A stretch of 11,101 nt of DNA from Cephalothrix spiralis. Lineage: Eukaryota; Nemertea; Palaeonemertea; Archinemertea; Cephalotrichidae. Positions 1 to 8,362 of this stretch are shown here, one piece after another (position 1 is the first letter of the stretch; each line of letters starts with the position of its first letter). Location of the stretch: assembly GCA_032353305.1 (NCBI GenBank), contig JAUCNG010381703.1:1-11101 (forward strand), given 5' to 3'. A model generated the notes under the pieces. The model saw only the letters and a list, made by a program, of their open reading frames with translations. It was not told the DNA's origin and ran no database searches. The position numbers were made by a program, and so were the translations under genes.

Positions 1-66
1 CAGCTACTGGGAAAAAACGAAAAATGGAAAAGTTACATAAAGCTGAAAAGAAAAAAACTAAAAAAG
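1..66 (+). CDS. PWP1: Possible upstream PWP1 exon, lysine-rich, 5' end outside window
   Basis: Frame 3 is open from the window edge and encodes a very basic stretch that includes KKRKMEKLHKAEKKKTKK. At 66/67 there is an AAG|GTATTA donor, which leaves one base (G) of a split codon. The well-supported acidic exon at 3901 needs exactly one base before its TG, so the join would read GTG (Val) and continue into PEEEESEPEEEE. The phase match and the expected position in the N-terminal linker of PWP1 support the exon. Against it, lysine-rich frames arise easily in A-rich DNA, the donor is weak (GTATTA), and the frame stays open without splicing to a TAA at 108-110. It could instead be chance or the tail of another gene. 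The start codon would lie to the left of the window. Confidence 0.42.
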
Positions 67-1129
67 GTATTAGCATCATCCAACAATTTAATCTTAACCA
101 ACTAGTATAATCATATGGGTCAGTTAATATTTAATAGAGGCACATTTATTTATGACGTCATCAATCGTCATAGTTGTTGGTACGACTCCCGCAAGATTTA
201 AAAATAAGGATCATCGCCAGTTTCCCAAAGCTGGCTATCAACCGTAGGCGTGGTGTATTCAAGTACAACTAGGTGCAGAAAAGATCCAATGAGGCTCTTT
301 GATAAGCGTGTCCACTGTCCAGGGCCGGTTATATACCCTGAAAAGTGGATTATTGATGTCCTTTTAGGGTTTTACTCACACCGAGATCCCGATCTAAACA
401 AAAAATCAAAACCTAGCAGATATTTATGAAACCTAAACTTTATATGGAAGGCAAATAGTTCTGGGATAAGATTATAGACGTCCGTGACTCGAAAGTGAAG
501 AAACGTAATGTAATATATTCGTATTTAAGATATAAGTAAAATGGATTTCCTTTATTGGCCTAAATAAAGAATATTCACCGAATTAAAGGTTGTGAATCAA
601 AGTCAAAATTTGTGCGAAAGTCAAACTTTAAATCAAAGGTCAAAAATTAAAATTAAAGGATTTCACAATACAAAGTCAAAAAACCGACCCCATCGCATTT
701 TATTCTAATATTTCCAACAAACGAAGAAGAAAAAAGTGATTGTGTTCTTGAAACACTATGTTGCGTATCAAGGTTTAAATTGTACTTTTCTAATAAACAC
801 TGAAAATTTAAATTAAAATTCTAAATGGTTTAAAATCAAATTAATTGTGAACGTTGTGACTTGTACCAGTCTTGCCCGAACTAACTGGTTTCCTACCTCT
901 AATTCAGTGGACGTACCTTCAAATTAAAAAGTTAAAATGAAAGTTCAAACATCAAATCACATTGTACGAAAGTTAACCTAACGCCCTTAACAAAATGTTA
1001 TCATATAACCAGAAACCACGATTTTAAACTTTTAACCCTTATTTACCACCCTCGACGTAAGCAACCAAAAATGGTTGCAATCGATTAACCAGTTTAATTT
1101 GGAAATGTTTTTGTTGGAATTGTTGTTAG

Positions 1130-1330
1130 TTCAGTGCGATGGCTTAATGGATAGCATATTTGTCTTTCAATCAGATGTTTGATGGTACTGGGGCACTAGA
1201 CTGACCATTTTTTCCTCTGAGTGAGATGCACCATCTTATATGATATATCTCCAGCACTTCACCTATCCTATTGTACTAGCAAAATATTTGCACCACGGTT
1301 TAAGTTGTTGATATATTTGCTTTTCATTGC
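1130..1330 (+). mobile_element. Degenerate tRNA-headed SINE-like fragment, plus strand
   Basis: At 1140-1150 the sequence TGGCTTAATGG fits the Pol III A-box consensus TRGYNNARNGG at every position and is followed by ATAGCATATTTG, as in an arginine-type tRNA 5' half. Downstream, TTTGTCTTTCAATCAGATG resembles an anticodon arm. The expected B box (around TGGTACTGGGGC, near 1182-1193) is badly eroded, so the copy is old and probably silent. The head is inferred from sequence pattern only. The 3' limit is a guess: no clear tail or target duplication was found. Confidence 0.45.
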
Positions 1331-1595
1331 TATTGTGTTGTTTCAGTCATAATTTCCCCTCTCTCGTGTAGGTGTATGTTTGGACTTCCGTTGATAGGAA
1401 CAAGGAAGGTCGCTGTTGACACATACTGTATCATCTGTAATATTTTTGGTATTTGTCCGCAAACTAGAATATGTCTAGAAAGAAAACGGATACAATTACA
1501 ATATGAGCAGCCTTGACATAAATTTTATTAATTTGAAGGCCATCTTCGAGTTGTAGTAATGGTTTAGAAATTAGTCCATACCTACCCTAATAAAT

Positions 1596-1634
1596 GCGAG
1601 ATTAGAATTCTGTGCTTTGCTAATCTGATCTCGC
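1596..1634. repeat. Imperfect hairpin (10-bp stem with a bulge)
   Basis: GCGAGATTAG at 1596-1605 pairs with CTAAT (1620-1624) plus CTCGC (1630-1634), leaving a 5-base bulge in the right arm. It sits just downstream, in minus-strand sense, of the SINE-like element with its B box at 1902-1912. It may be part of that element's tail or an unrelated small inverted repeat. Confidence 0.4.
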
Positions 1635-1649
1635 ACTTTCATACTAACC

Positions 1650-1960
1650 TTCGGCTGGCCGTGGTAAATTCAAATCCGCAATACATATTTAGCACGGACA
1701 GTCGGGCGCGCATTTATCAGTGTAGTCCATACCAGGAGGGGTTCACCTTTTGACTTTTGTATAAATTTTTTGACTTTGTTTCCACGCGGGGCTGCTGTTC
1801 GAGAGCAGCTCCGCGTGGCAACAAAGTCAAAAAACGCGTACGCGTTGGTACACGTTGGTGGCACTGTGAGTCGACACGTATAGTTACATTTGGCATACGC
1901 GGGATTCGAACCTATGACAATTGACGACGTCACGATCATGCGAACAGCAAATCTTCCAAA
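1650..1960 (-). mobile_element. SINE-like element with tRNA-type B box, minus strand
   Basis: On the minus strand the sequence at 1912-1902 reads GGTTCGAATCC, a perfect Pol III B box, followed by CGCGTATGCCA, which resembles a tRNA 3' end. The A box upstream (plus coordinates about 1935-1965) is not clear. The body is much more GC-rich than its surroundings, contains a long hairpin (1766-1834), and continues to about 1650. No homology to the shared core of the SINEs at 4188 and 10358 was seen. The long open frame here on the minus strand has no initiation context or domain and is not called a gene. Ends and family are uncertain. Confidence 0.6.
1766..1834. repeat. 31-bp near-perfect hairpin, 7-base loop
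   Basis: The left arm is 1766-1796 (begins TTTTTTGACTTTGTTT) and the right arm 1804-1834 (ends GCAACAAAGTCAAAAAA). They pair at 29 of 31 positions, with breaks at 1781/1819 and 1790/1810 (the latter a G-T wobble on the plus strand). The loop is GTTCGAG. The central part of the stem is GC-rich (CCACGCGG and CCGCGTGG) and both ends run into T6/A6. It lies within the body of the SINE-like element. Confidence 0.9.
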
Positions 1961-2362
1961 TTATTTGGTGCGAATGTCTTTTCATGATAAATTATTTTAA
2001 TCTTGCGCTTAATGAATTTTGAAAGGTGAACGAACTCGACGTGGCTATCTAGACAAATCTGGCGATACTATTTTTTTTATTGAAAATCAATTGATTTTTT
2101 CTCTTTTTTATATTTCCAATGTGATTTTATTAATCACTATTGATGATATAATTTGTTTTTATATAGGAAATCGGAAAATTAATAACAGATACAGGGAAAT
2201 ACTTTGCATCAAACAAAATGCACCCAATATACGGGTTGTGAACGATTTACTAAAAAAGCTACATTATTATAAATTGTTTTTTTTCGATGAACTAATTTGA
2301 TTTCATGGGTGTGATCCTCGAACGATTAATAAAAGACATACTTAATTTAATCAAATTTTTGA

Positions 2363-2404
2363 CGGTATTAACTTCTTTATAAAAGTATAATGAAGTTAAT
2401 ACCG
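2363..2404. repeat. Perfect 13-bp inverted repeat, 16-base loop
   Basis: CGGTATTAACTTC at 2363-2375 is exactly matched by GAAGTTAATACCG at 2392-2404. The AT-rich spacer can extend the pairing partly. No target-site duplication or larger element is evident. It could be a collapsed miniature element or a structural hairpin in intronic RNA. Confidence 0.85.
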
Positions 2405-3900
2405 AATAAAATAGTAGACAATTTTGTTTAGACATATAATAAACGGCACGCCCTACTCCTTTAGATGCATACCAAAAATTGAAGTTTTTGGTAACGAGTC
2501 TGATTACATTTCGTCGCTTGAGAATTATAACCCTTTATCTGCATAATTTGACCAAAAACTTTGACCTAAGATACATGTATATCAAAAGCAAAACATAAAT
2601 TTGAATCATACCCATAACTCAGTTATAAGGTAATTATTAGGGACAAAATATATTCTAGTCGTGAAACTCTATTATCTACAAAAAAGAAAATAGAAAGCAT
2701 TTTATGCGATAAAGTCGATGTTTTCAAAAATTCAGATGAAGGGTTCTAATTCTCAAGCGACCATTTGAATAAACAAATCCTTAAGTGCCACAAATGTTGA
2801 TCAGATATACTGACTTAGAAAACTCTTGGCTTTTATCTCTAAAGAATTCAGTTGGGATGGTAACTTAATCTAGTTTTTGATAAATAAAACGTATATGGTT
2901 CTCCGTTTATCACCGTAAAATCTAACGTTTGGCCGGGATATCCTATTGATCGTCATTACAATAGAATCCTTTCAGTAGCAAATATTTTGTGTTCTGCTTT
3001 GGTCAAAGCAAACATGGCTGAACATTGTCTATCCCGGAGATACAAAGTTCAATGCAGAATTTTAATAGGACTGTATTGAACGAGTTATCTTTAAATATAG
3101 AAGTTATCTTTCTTCGACAGTTTTTAAACAAATTTGTTCGGAACGTGTTGAAGAGTCCAAAATAATAGAATATTCATGGAATTTTTCGAATCTTGCTGAA
3201 AATCAGAGGAAAATATTCATGATGATAAAGGAGATACAATTTTTTAAATTCTAAGTCATATATTTTCATTAATATCAAAAGCAGCAACATGAAACTTAAA
3301 CCAAAATATCCGTCATAATCACCAAGTTTTTAAAAATATTATTTAAAATGGTGACTTAGTAAATCATTGCAATGAGATAGGAGAAATAGTATTGAGATAT
3401 GCTATACACTAAAAAGTATGTTGCAAAAGTCAAAATGTTTGTTTGATTAGAATAAATATATTTGGATGAAAATTAGAGTGAATTTAATCAAATTGAATAA
3501 TGATTTTAGCAAAGTACTTTTAGTGAACATTTACTTTTTTGGGCGTCCCATCTACATATGTTATTTTTCATGTCTTGTAATTCATTATGTAATAAAGATT
3601 ATAAAATCAGCCAGTAAGTCATGGATGAAAATTGTCATGTACAATATAACGTTGCATTTTTAAAATCCACGTGCTTCATAAATTGATAGGGCTGGAAACC
3701 AGTCTATATATTACTTTTTGCTTACTTATTAGGGAATTGGTTCACTAGTCTAGCACGATAGAAAATTGGCAAATGAGAAGGGAACGTCAATTGCTGAACT
3801 TTTTCTAGGCAATGTTATTGACACAATACCTCGGAATTTCGTTTTCATCGTTATGTAAACAAAAAGTTCACTGGATATTTAAACTTTTTTTTGTCTCTAG

Positions 3901-4020
3901 TGCCTGAAGAAGAAGAATCAGAACCAGAGGAGGAGGAAGCTGCTCGTGGAGAGGAGGACTCCGATGAAGAAATTATGAAAGCATATGGCTTACATGGCTA
4001 CGATGATGATGATGATAATG
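3901..4020 (+). CDS. PWP1: PWP1 internal exon encoding the acidic N-terminal region
   Basis: PWP1 is a nucleolar WD40 protein of ribosome biogenesis: the yeast protein acts in large-subunit (pre-60S) assembly, and animal versions act in rRNA transcription and growth control. This 120-base exon lies between a strong acceptor (T-run, GTCTCTAG) and a consensus donor (G|GTAAGAAT). It reads TG + 39 codons + G, so it is phase 1 at both ends. The peptide begins PEEEESEPEEEEAARGEED, continues SDEEIMKAYGLHGY and ends in a run of five Asp and one Asn. The DEEIMKAYGLHGYDDD part corresponds to DELAEYDLDKYDEE of human PWP1 as I recall it. The five Asp are coded by a pure (GAT)5 run at 4002-4016. It joins in frame to the exon at 8650, giving a Glu at the junction. 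Identity rests mainly on that next exon and on this match. Confidence 0.85.
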
Positions 4021-4139
4021 GTAAGAATGTGATCCATTTTAATAAAGGAGAAAAGAAATGACTTTGAACGGACTCAAATTCAAATCAAGAAAACAAATTA
4101 ATCTTATCAAAATATTACCCCGAAGGGAGGGAAAGTGTC

Positions 4140-4305
4140 CCACTTCACGTATTTAACCTGAATGAGCCACCCAGGAATCTATAAGCCGAGGAACTTGCTT
4201 AAGGTTCCACCCGATGGAAAGTGGTGTCGAGACTGGGTATCGATCCAGGGACCCCTGGATTGCTGACCGAGCACTCTTGACCACTTCACCACCGAGCCAC
4301 ATTCA
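4140..4305 (-). mobile_element. tRNA-headed SINE, minus strand
   Basis: On the minus strand the head carries TGGTGAAGTGG (plus 4281-4291), a full match to the A-box consensus, and GATCGATAC (plus 4237-4245), a full match to the core B-box consensus GWTCRANNC, about 36 bases apart as in tRNA genes. After the head comes ACCACTTTCCATCGGG, then a core block (plus 4188-4209) that is identical in the SINE at 10320-10500. The body continues through CTTATAGATTCCTGGGTGG. The 3' end and target duplication are unclear. The 5' end abuts a TIR-family fragment that begins at about 4316. It lies antisense to PWP1. Confidence 0.75.
4188..4209 (-). repeat. Shared SINE core, copy 1
   Basis: A 22-base block containing AACTTGCTTAAGGTT on the plus strand is identical to 10358-10379. 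It is partly self-complementary (GGAAC on one side, GTTCC on the other, around CTTAAG). The two SINEs differ in their tRNA-like heads, so the core looks like a conserved central domain rather than recent whole-element identity. Confidence 0.85.
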
Positions 4306-4315
4306 AGTATATATT

Positions 4316-4420
4316 TTCGAAAGGGTCGGGCCCGCTTTGGGGCCTCTAGGGGCCAAATTAACATTTTTTTAAGATTTCCAAAAAAAGTCGAACCCGATAT
4401 TTTCTGATCTGGTCCAATAC
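4316..4420 (+). mobile_element. TIR-family fragment A1, same orientation as the full copy
   Basis: It begins with GAAAGGGTCGGGCCCGCTTT, matching the middle of the full-length element at 5520-5772 (GAAAGGGTCGGGCTCACTTT at 5642), and runs through AGGGGCCAAATT to a TTTCTGATCTGGTCCAA block that matches the right end of the full copy. The left half is missing and the outer right terminal repeat is replaced by the next fragment. Confidence 0.65.
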
Positions 4421-4433
4421 CATTTCCGATTGA

Positions 4434-4526
4434 GTTTGACCAATTTTAGGAGCCCAGGGCAAATTTAGATTTAGGGTCGAAAACTGGGGTCTGAAGGATT
4501 AACCCCAAAAGTTCCATAAACTTGTG
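4434..4526 (-). mobile_element. TIR-family fragment A2, opposite orientation, with intact terminal repeat
   Basis: It starts with GTTTGACCAATTTTAGGAGC and its first 31 bases match fragment B at 28 of 31 positions. It then jumps to GGGTCGAAAACTGGGGTCTG, the reverse complement of the left part of the full copy, and ends with the terminal repeat at 4505-4526 (CCAAAAGTTCCATAAACTTG followed by TG). It looks like an internally deleted copy lying tail-to-tail with A1. Confidence 0.65.
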
Positions 4527-4827
4527 TACACATGTAGTCATATTTTAGCTACCAATAAAGAAACATTCAAACATAAGATAAATGTTAGAAAAGGTCGATG
4601 CTGTTATATTTCAAACTCCTACTTCAGACCAATCTGATGAACATGAAGAATATTGTTTTCAGTTTTGTCGTACATACGAAAAAACATAGACTCTGTCAGA
4701 CTGATCTACTTATCTGATATTAGCGTTTTAACATGATTTTGAAGAATAAATCGTGTTATTGAAGTCAAAAATACTACTTGATTTTCCTTAAAAACCCCTC
4801 GAAAAGTCCTTAACTCAATTGAATTGC

Positions 4828-5022
4828 GTTTGACCGTTTTTAGGAGCCGAGGGCAAATATAATTTTTTTCCTAAAAAGCCCCAAAGTGAGCCCGACCCTT
4901 TTAAAAATATTAACTTGAACCTAGAATTTCCACAAGCTTTCCGAAAATATAAGGATTGATGGGGATTAAGCCCGCACTTCAAAGATTTTCGCGGGGGCCG
5001 GAAACAGGGGTCTGAATGCCAG
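4828..5022 (-). mobile_element. TIR-family fragment B, opposite orientation, diverged
   Basis: It shares GTTTGACCGTTTTTAGGAGC with A2. Its AGTGAGCCCGACCCTT (4885-4900) is the exact reverse complement of part of the full copy (5644-5659). Further on, GGATTGATGGGGATTAAGCC and TTTTCGCGGGGGCCGGAAAC match the reverse complement of the full copy's left half. It ends at GGGGTCTGAATGCC without a recognisable terminal repeat. The open frame on the minus strand across it is a by-product of the repeat, not a gene. Confidence 0.7.
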
Positions 5023-5519
5023 ATAAGGAATAAATAGAACAATAAGTCAACCCAGATTTGAATAAATAATTTGCTCTGTTTGTTGACAAACATTTATATA
5101 GAAATCATGCAAGATACCATGAAGTTCAAAATAGAAAAAATAGAGTTCAGTTCAATGCTCTGTTGATGTTTTAATTATCAAGCTTTAGCTCTTAAATTTA
5201 GAAATTTTTTAAATGTCATTTGACATAGACAGTGGATTTTATTTATGCTGTAATAAATAACATTCTAGTTAGATTTATCTTCTGAATTGTTAGATTAGGC
5301 AGAACTGGGTCTAATAAACATCTCTTTTGCATCAGTAAATTAGAGATTTCTATCAGCTTGGTACAAATTTGCCATATTCTACATGCTTTTTTAGAAGTAA
5401 GAATTTTAGAAATGAGATAAAATTATTAAGCTTTTTTTGGCATGTTCTTCTTTTTTTTAAACTATGTCTCAAAATGTAAAAACTACCAAGGTTTTGCATT
5501 TCCGAATCAGTTTTGACTA

Positions 5520-5541
5520 CACAGGTTTATGGAGCTTTTGG
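5520..5541 (+). repeat. Left terminal inverted repeat of the 253-bp element
   Basis: A 22-base terminus beginning CACAGGTTTATGG. It pairs with 5751-5772 at 21 of 22 positions and is also represented at 4505-4526. Confidence 0.85.
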
Positions 5542-5750
5542 CATACAACCTTCAGACCCCAGTTTTCGGCCCCCTCCGCGAAAATTTCGGAAGTGCGGGC
5601 CTAAACCCCATCAACCCTTATATTTAAAAAAAATGTTTATGGAAAGGGTCGGGCTCACTTTAGGGCCTCATGGGCCGTTGGAATTTCTTTCAATATATTT
5701 TTTAAAATTCCCAAACAGGGTTTAACCATGTATTTTTTGATCTGCATGGT

Positions 5751-5772
5751 CCAAAAGTTCCATAAACCTGTG
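5751..5772 (-). repeat. Right terminal inverted repeat of the 253-bp element
   Basis: It reads CCAAAAGTTCCATAAACCTG followed by TG. The same terminus occurs at 4505-4526 with one change (CTTGTG for CCTGTG), which ties the copies together as one family. Confidence 0.85.
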
Positions 5773-6339
5773 ATCATTGACAGTACATTGTATACAAAAT
5801 TGATTCTGTGTTTATTTGTATTTCTCTCTAAGAGGAACACTTTACTGGATACTTACACTATTTGCATGCAATTATTTCCTTGTTTGATAGCTCGCACCTT
5901 CAGCACTGATAATTACTATATATTTTTATGGTTCCAGTAATTTGGATTGGGTGTGATAAAAGTCCTAAATTTCGTCGTCGAAAAAGTGTTATAATAAAGA
6001 AAGCAGAATATTTTTCTTGACTATCGATCAGAATGTTAATTTTCGTACTTTTCAGTCTTAAACTATTGGTTTTGCCTTTTACTTTAAATTCAATTTTTTT
6101 TTACTTTTCATTTTATTTATAATTTTTGTACTTTTCTTGACTTTGATTCTCAAACTAAACTGTAAAATAGAAAACGAATGTAATCCGTGTTGCAAAAAAA
6201 CGAAAACGAGAAGATCCGAAAAATAAACAGCAAAGTTTACATTTGGAATTATTATGTCTAAATTCTAATTTATGCTATGGTGGATTTTCTCGTTCAAACC
6301 AAACTTATTTGGCCAATTAAAAAAATGTATTGACCTTCC

Positions 6340-6500
6340 CTTAATTTGTCTCCGACCCTAAATTATTTTATTTCCTATTCCCCCCCCCCAAATCAATACC
6401 GGAAACCTAAAATTTTTTATTCCCCCCCCCCCAAATAAAATAAAAATTTCCGACCTACCTTCCCTATTTTGAAATCCAAAACACCGGAAACCTAACATTA
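6340..6500 (+). repeat. Quasi-duplicated block with C10 and C11 tracts
   Basis: C-runs at 6380-6389 (10 C) and 6422-6432 (11 C) each follow a T-rich stretch and are followed by AAAT. The phrase ACCGGAAACCTAA occurs at about 6399 and again at about 6483, and CCGACC also recurs. This looks like two or three degenerate copies of a low-complexity unit about 40-85 bases long. No coding or transposon feature was seen. Confidence 0.6.
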
Positions 6501-7164
6501 TTTTTATTTGGCCTAATGGTTATTAAAATAAAAATTATTGTTTTATTCCAAAAAAAAGTAACTAGGGGCATATTGTTGCTAAAAGCATCCTTTGCTAATT
6601 ATTTGTCGATTAGGTATTTCTGATTCAGCCTCAGGTTTACATGTGAAAAAATAAGATTTGTTTTTGTCTGAAAGGCAGTATTACGTCGTCACGTATACAT
6701 TAACCAAATAAAAAAAATGTCAGACAAATCGCAGAAACAGATTTTTGATTTTCAAGCTTCGACGTTCACGTTTTTATACCTCATCGTCTCTCGCTGAATA
6801 ATTTGTTTTCCCCTTTTGTTAAATAATAAATGCATATATTGTTGTTTTGTGTTGATAAAATTTGAGATATTTTATTAGCTTGTCATAATTTTATACATAA
6901 GGAACTAATAATTTGGTCAGACTAAAGCAGTGGAGCTCTGGATCACGCGATTTGGGAATCAAAAAATAATTTCCCCAACTTTAAATCAGATTATTTCGTT
7001 CCTGTTTTAGCCCTAGTTTATAAATCATCGAGAGGTAGATGGGTCTATTGTCTCACTTTAAATTCTAACAACTTCATGTCACGATTTGAGAAAGCAGCAA
7101 TTTTAAGTGCCAAGAAATAAAATATGATGCAAAATAAATAATCTCGACAATAAATTAATCGAAA

Positions 7165-7510
7165 AGCATACCAAACATGATAGGTTATGGTGATTTAGAC
7201 ATTTTGTGGCCATTTTGGATTTATAATGGCGGCCATCTCAATAGAAGTTCCCGGAATTGAAGAAATAATGGAAGCCAATCGATTAACATACCCGAAAACC
7301 ATACCAAACGCGATAGGTTATTACAATTTTTGAATGAACCAGCATTTTGAAATCCCTGAGCCAAAATTATTTTTTGCCAAAAAATTATCTTGCATCCTAT
7401 TGGGTTACGAATATGTATCTTATCCTTTGAAATGCTTTCCAGTGATCTCGTAGGGTCGATGAATGAATGACCTTATGACGCCATTTTGAATTTTGGGCGC
7501 CATCTTGGAA
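7165..7510. repeat. Diverged repeat cluster with ATGGCGGCCAT-type motifs
   Basis: CATACCAAACATGATAGGTT near 7169 recurs about 134 bases later as CATACCAAACGCGATAGGTT near 7302. CCATTTTGGATTTATAATGG then CGGCCATC (about 7211-7238) is echoed as CCATTTTGAATTTTGGGCGC then CATCTTGG (about 7482-7509). The GGCCAT/ATGGCGGCC part can fold back. A related CAAGATGGCTGCC lies at 9062-9074. No frame across the block is convincing. It is probably a remnant of a dispersed repeat; the source is unknown. Confidence 0.55.
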
Positions 7511-8045
7511 ATTATTTAGAAAAGTCGGGGTAAAATTTGTTTCTATGGTCCAACTGGACACAAAACCGTTGAGAAACCTTTGAACGGAAAATAGCTTAAT
7601 ATTTTCTGGGCTAGCCATGACTATAGGGAACGGGAATGCTTTTATGCATGAACATTTGAAAGGTTCATGGGGGACAAATTAATTAGTAGATGATCCGAAA
7701 TTTACTTTAATTGCTCATTTTATCTGCTTTCTGAAATTTAAACTGTCCATTTGCGGTACAAAAGCGATATGTTTATAATTTATCATAAAACCTTTTAGGT
7801 ATAAACCATAAATTCTAGTAAATTATGACTTAGTAGTGCATTACTAAATCTTCATTTTTGTCAAAACAGTACTTCATTTTTCATAATTCAAAACGACAAT
7901 TTGCCTTATATTCAAGATTAATGTGAAGTCATTCAGTTTTATTTACTGCTCCCATAAAATGATTTGAATTTTTGTACCTTGCTGTTTTAAAGAATTAGAA
8001 CGCCAAATTTATAAACTCGATCAAATGATCTAACAGAGAGTGTGT

Positions 8046-8122
8046 TGTACCTTTTAGAACTTAGTTTAAAAAGGGTTATGACGCGTGTACCTTAAGTACT
8101 TAGTTTAAAAAGAGTTATGAAG
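8046..8122 (+). repeat. Two-copy tandem duplication, period about 40
   Basis: TGTACCTTTTAGAACTTAG followed by TTTAAAAAGGGTTATGA is repeated as TGTACCTTAAGTACTTAG followed by TTTAAAAAGAGTTATGA. The second half is nearly identical and the first half has diverged. It is a local duplication with no evident function. Confidence 0.8.
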
Positions 8123-8362
8123 CAAACTAGATTTCCAAATAGGGTCGTTTACAAATGAAATGGGCTCCTGAAGAAGTCGTGAATAGTGGGAGTATTAATC
8201 AATTTAAAAAGGGGAATATATAATTTGGAGAGTGTTCTCTCTCTTGCTTAGTTGCTATCTGGTCCCCTACCTTAACTTTAACAATGTTGAATTATATTTA
8301 AACCCTCGTTCGTTGCAATTTTCTTATTGAATCACTTTGCTTATAATATTTTCATTAAGCCT

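Larger units (their letters stand above)
67..3900 (+). other. PWP1 intron, phase 1 (about 3.8 kb if the 1-66 exon is real)
   Basis: The 3' end is clear: an eight-T run, then GTCTCTAG, directly before the acidic exon. The 5' end depends on the 1-66 exon. 67-540 is a mixed-composition stretch with a locally GC-richer patch (about 180-390) that I could not assign. 540-1080 is AT-rich with loose repeats of AAAGTCAAA-like words (about 597-685) and a small GCAACC/GGTTGC hairpin. 1130-1330 and 1650-1960 are SINE-like, and 2363-2404 is a hairpin. In 2410-3870 I see nothing except AT-rich unique-looking sequence. The open frames at 2019-2300 and 3466-3663 look like AT-rich chance frames. Confidence 0.6.
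5520..5772 (+). mobile_element. Full-length 253-bp TIR element (MITE-like)
   Basis: The left terminus (5520-5541) begins CACAGGTTTATGGAGCTTTT. The right terminus (5751-5772) is its reverse complement with one mismatch in 22. The interior is non-coding: it has GC-rich patches (GGCCCCCTCCGCG, GTGCGGGCCT, GGGTCGGGCTC), and short open frames crossing it lack any transposase motif. TA precedes the left end but AT follows the right end, so a TA duplication is not proven. Small size, clean TIRs, no coding capacity and nearby relatives all fit a non-autonomous DNA transposon. I cannot assign the superfamily. Confidence 0.8.

Noticed and set aside
670-684. ACAAAGTCAAAAAAC, identical to part of the right arm of the 1766-1834 hairpin
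   Set aside because: Fifteen bases of A-rich sequence within a stretch of many AAAGTCAAA-like words; too simple to claim a common origin.
1670-1939. 89-codon minus-strand open frame
   Set aside because: It lies wholly within the SINE-like element and spans the hairpin and the B box; the composition follows the repeat.
1890-1960. Genuine tRNA gene on the minus strand
   Set aside because: The B box is perfect but no A box or matching acceptor stem is present, so it is a SINE head rather than a tRNA.
2019-2300. 93-codon plus-strand open frame
   Set aside because: It begins at a TTG rather than an ATG, is rich in Ile, Phe, Leu, Asn and Lys as expected of random AT-rich DNA, and shows no domain or splice context.
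3466-3663. 65-codon plus-strand open frame
   Set aside because: Chance-level length in AT-rich intron with no recognisable motif.
4815-5093. 92-codon minus-strand frame and the 70-codon plus-strand frame at 5513-5725
   Set aside because: Both translate copies of the same TIR repeat (they share FRPP..K-KCG-PHQ-like strings), which comes from repeat homology, not from a protein family.
7397-7618. 73-codon minus-strand open frame
   Set aside because: Overlaps the ATGGCGGCCAT-type repeat cluster and has no domain.
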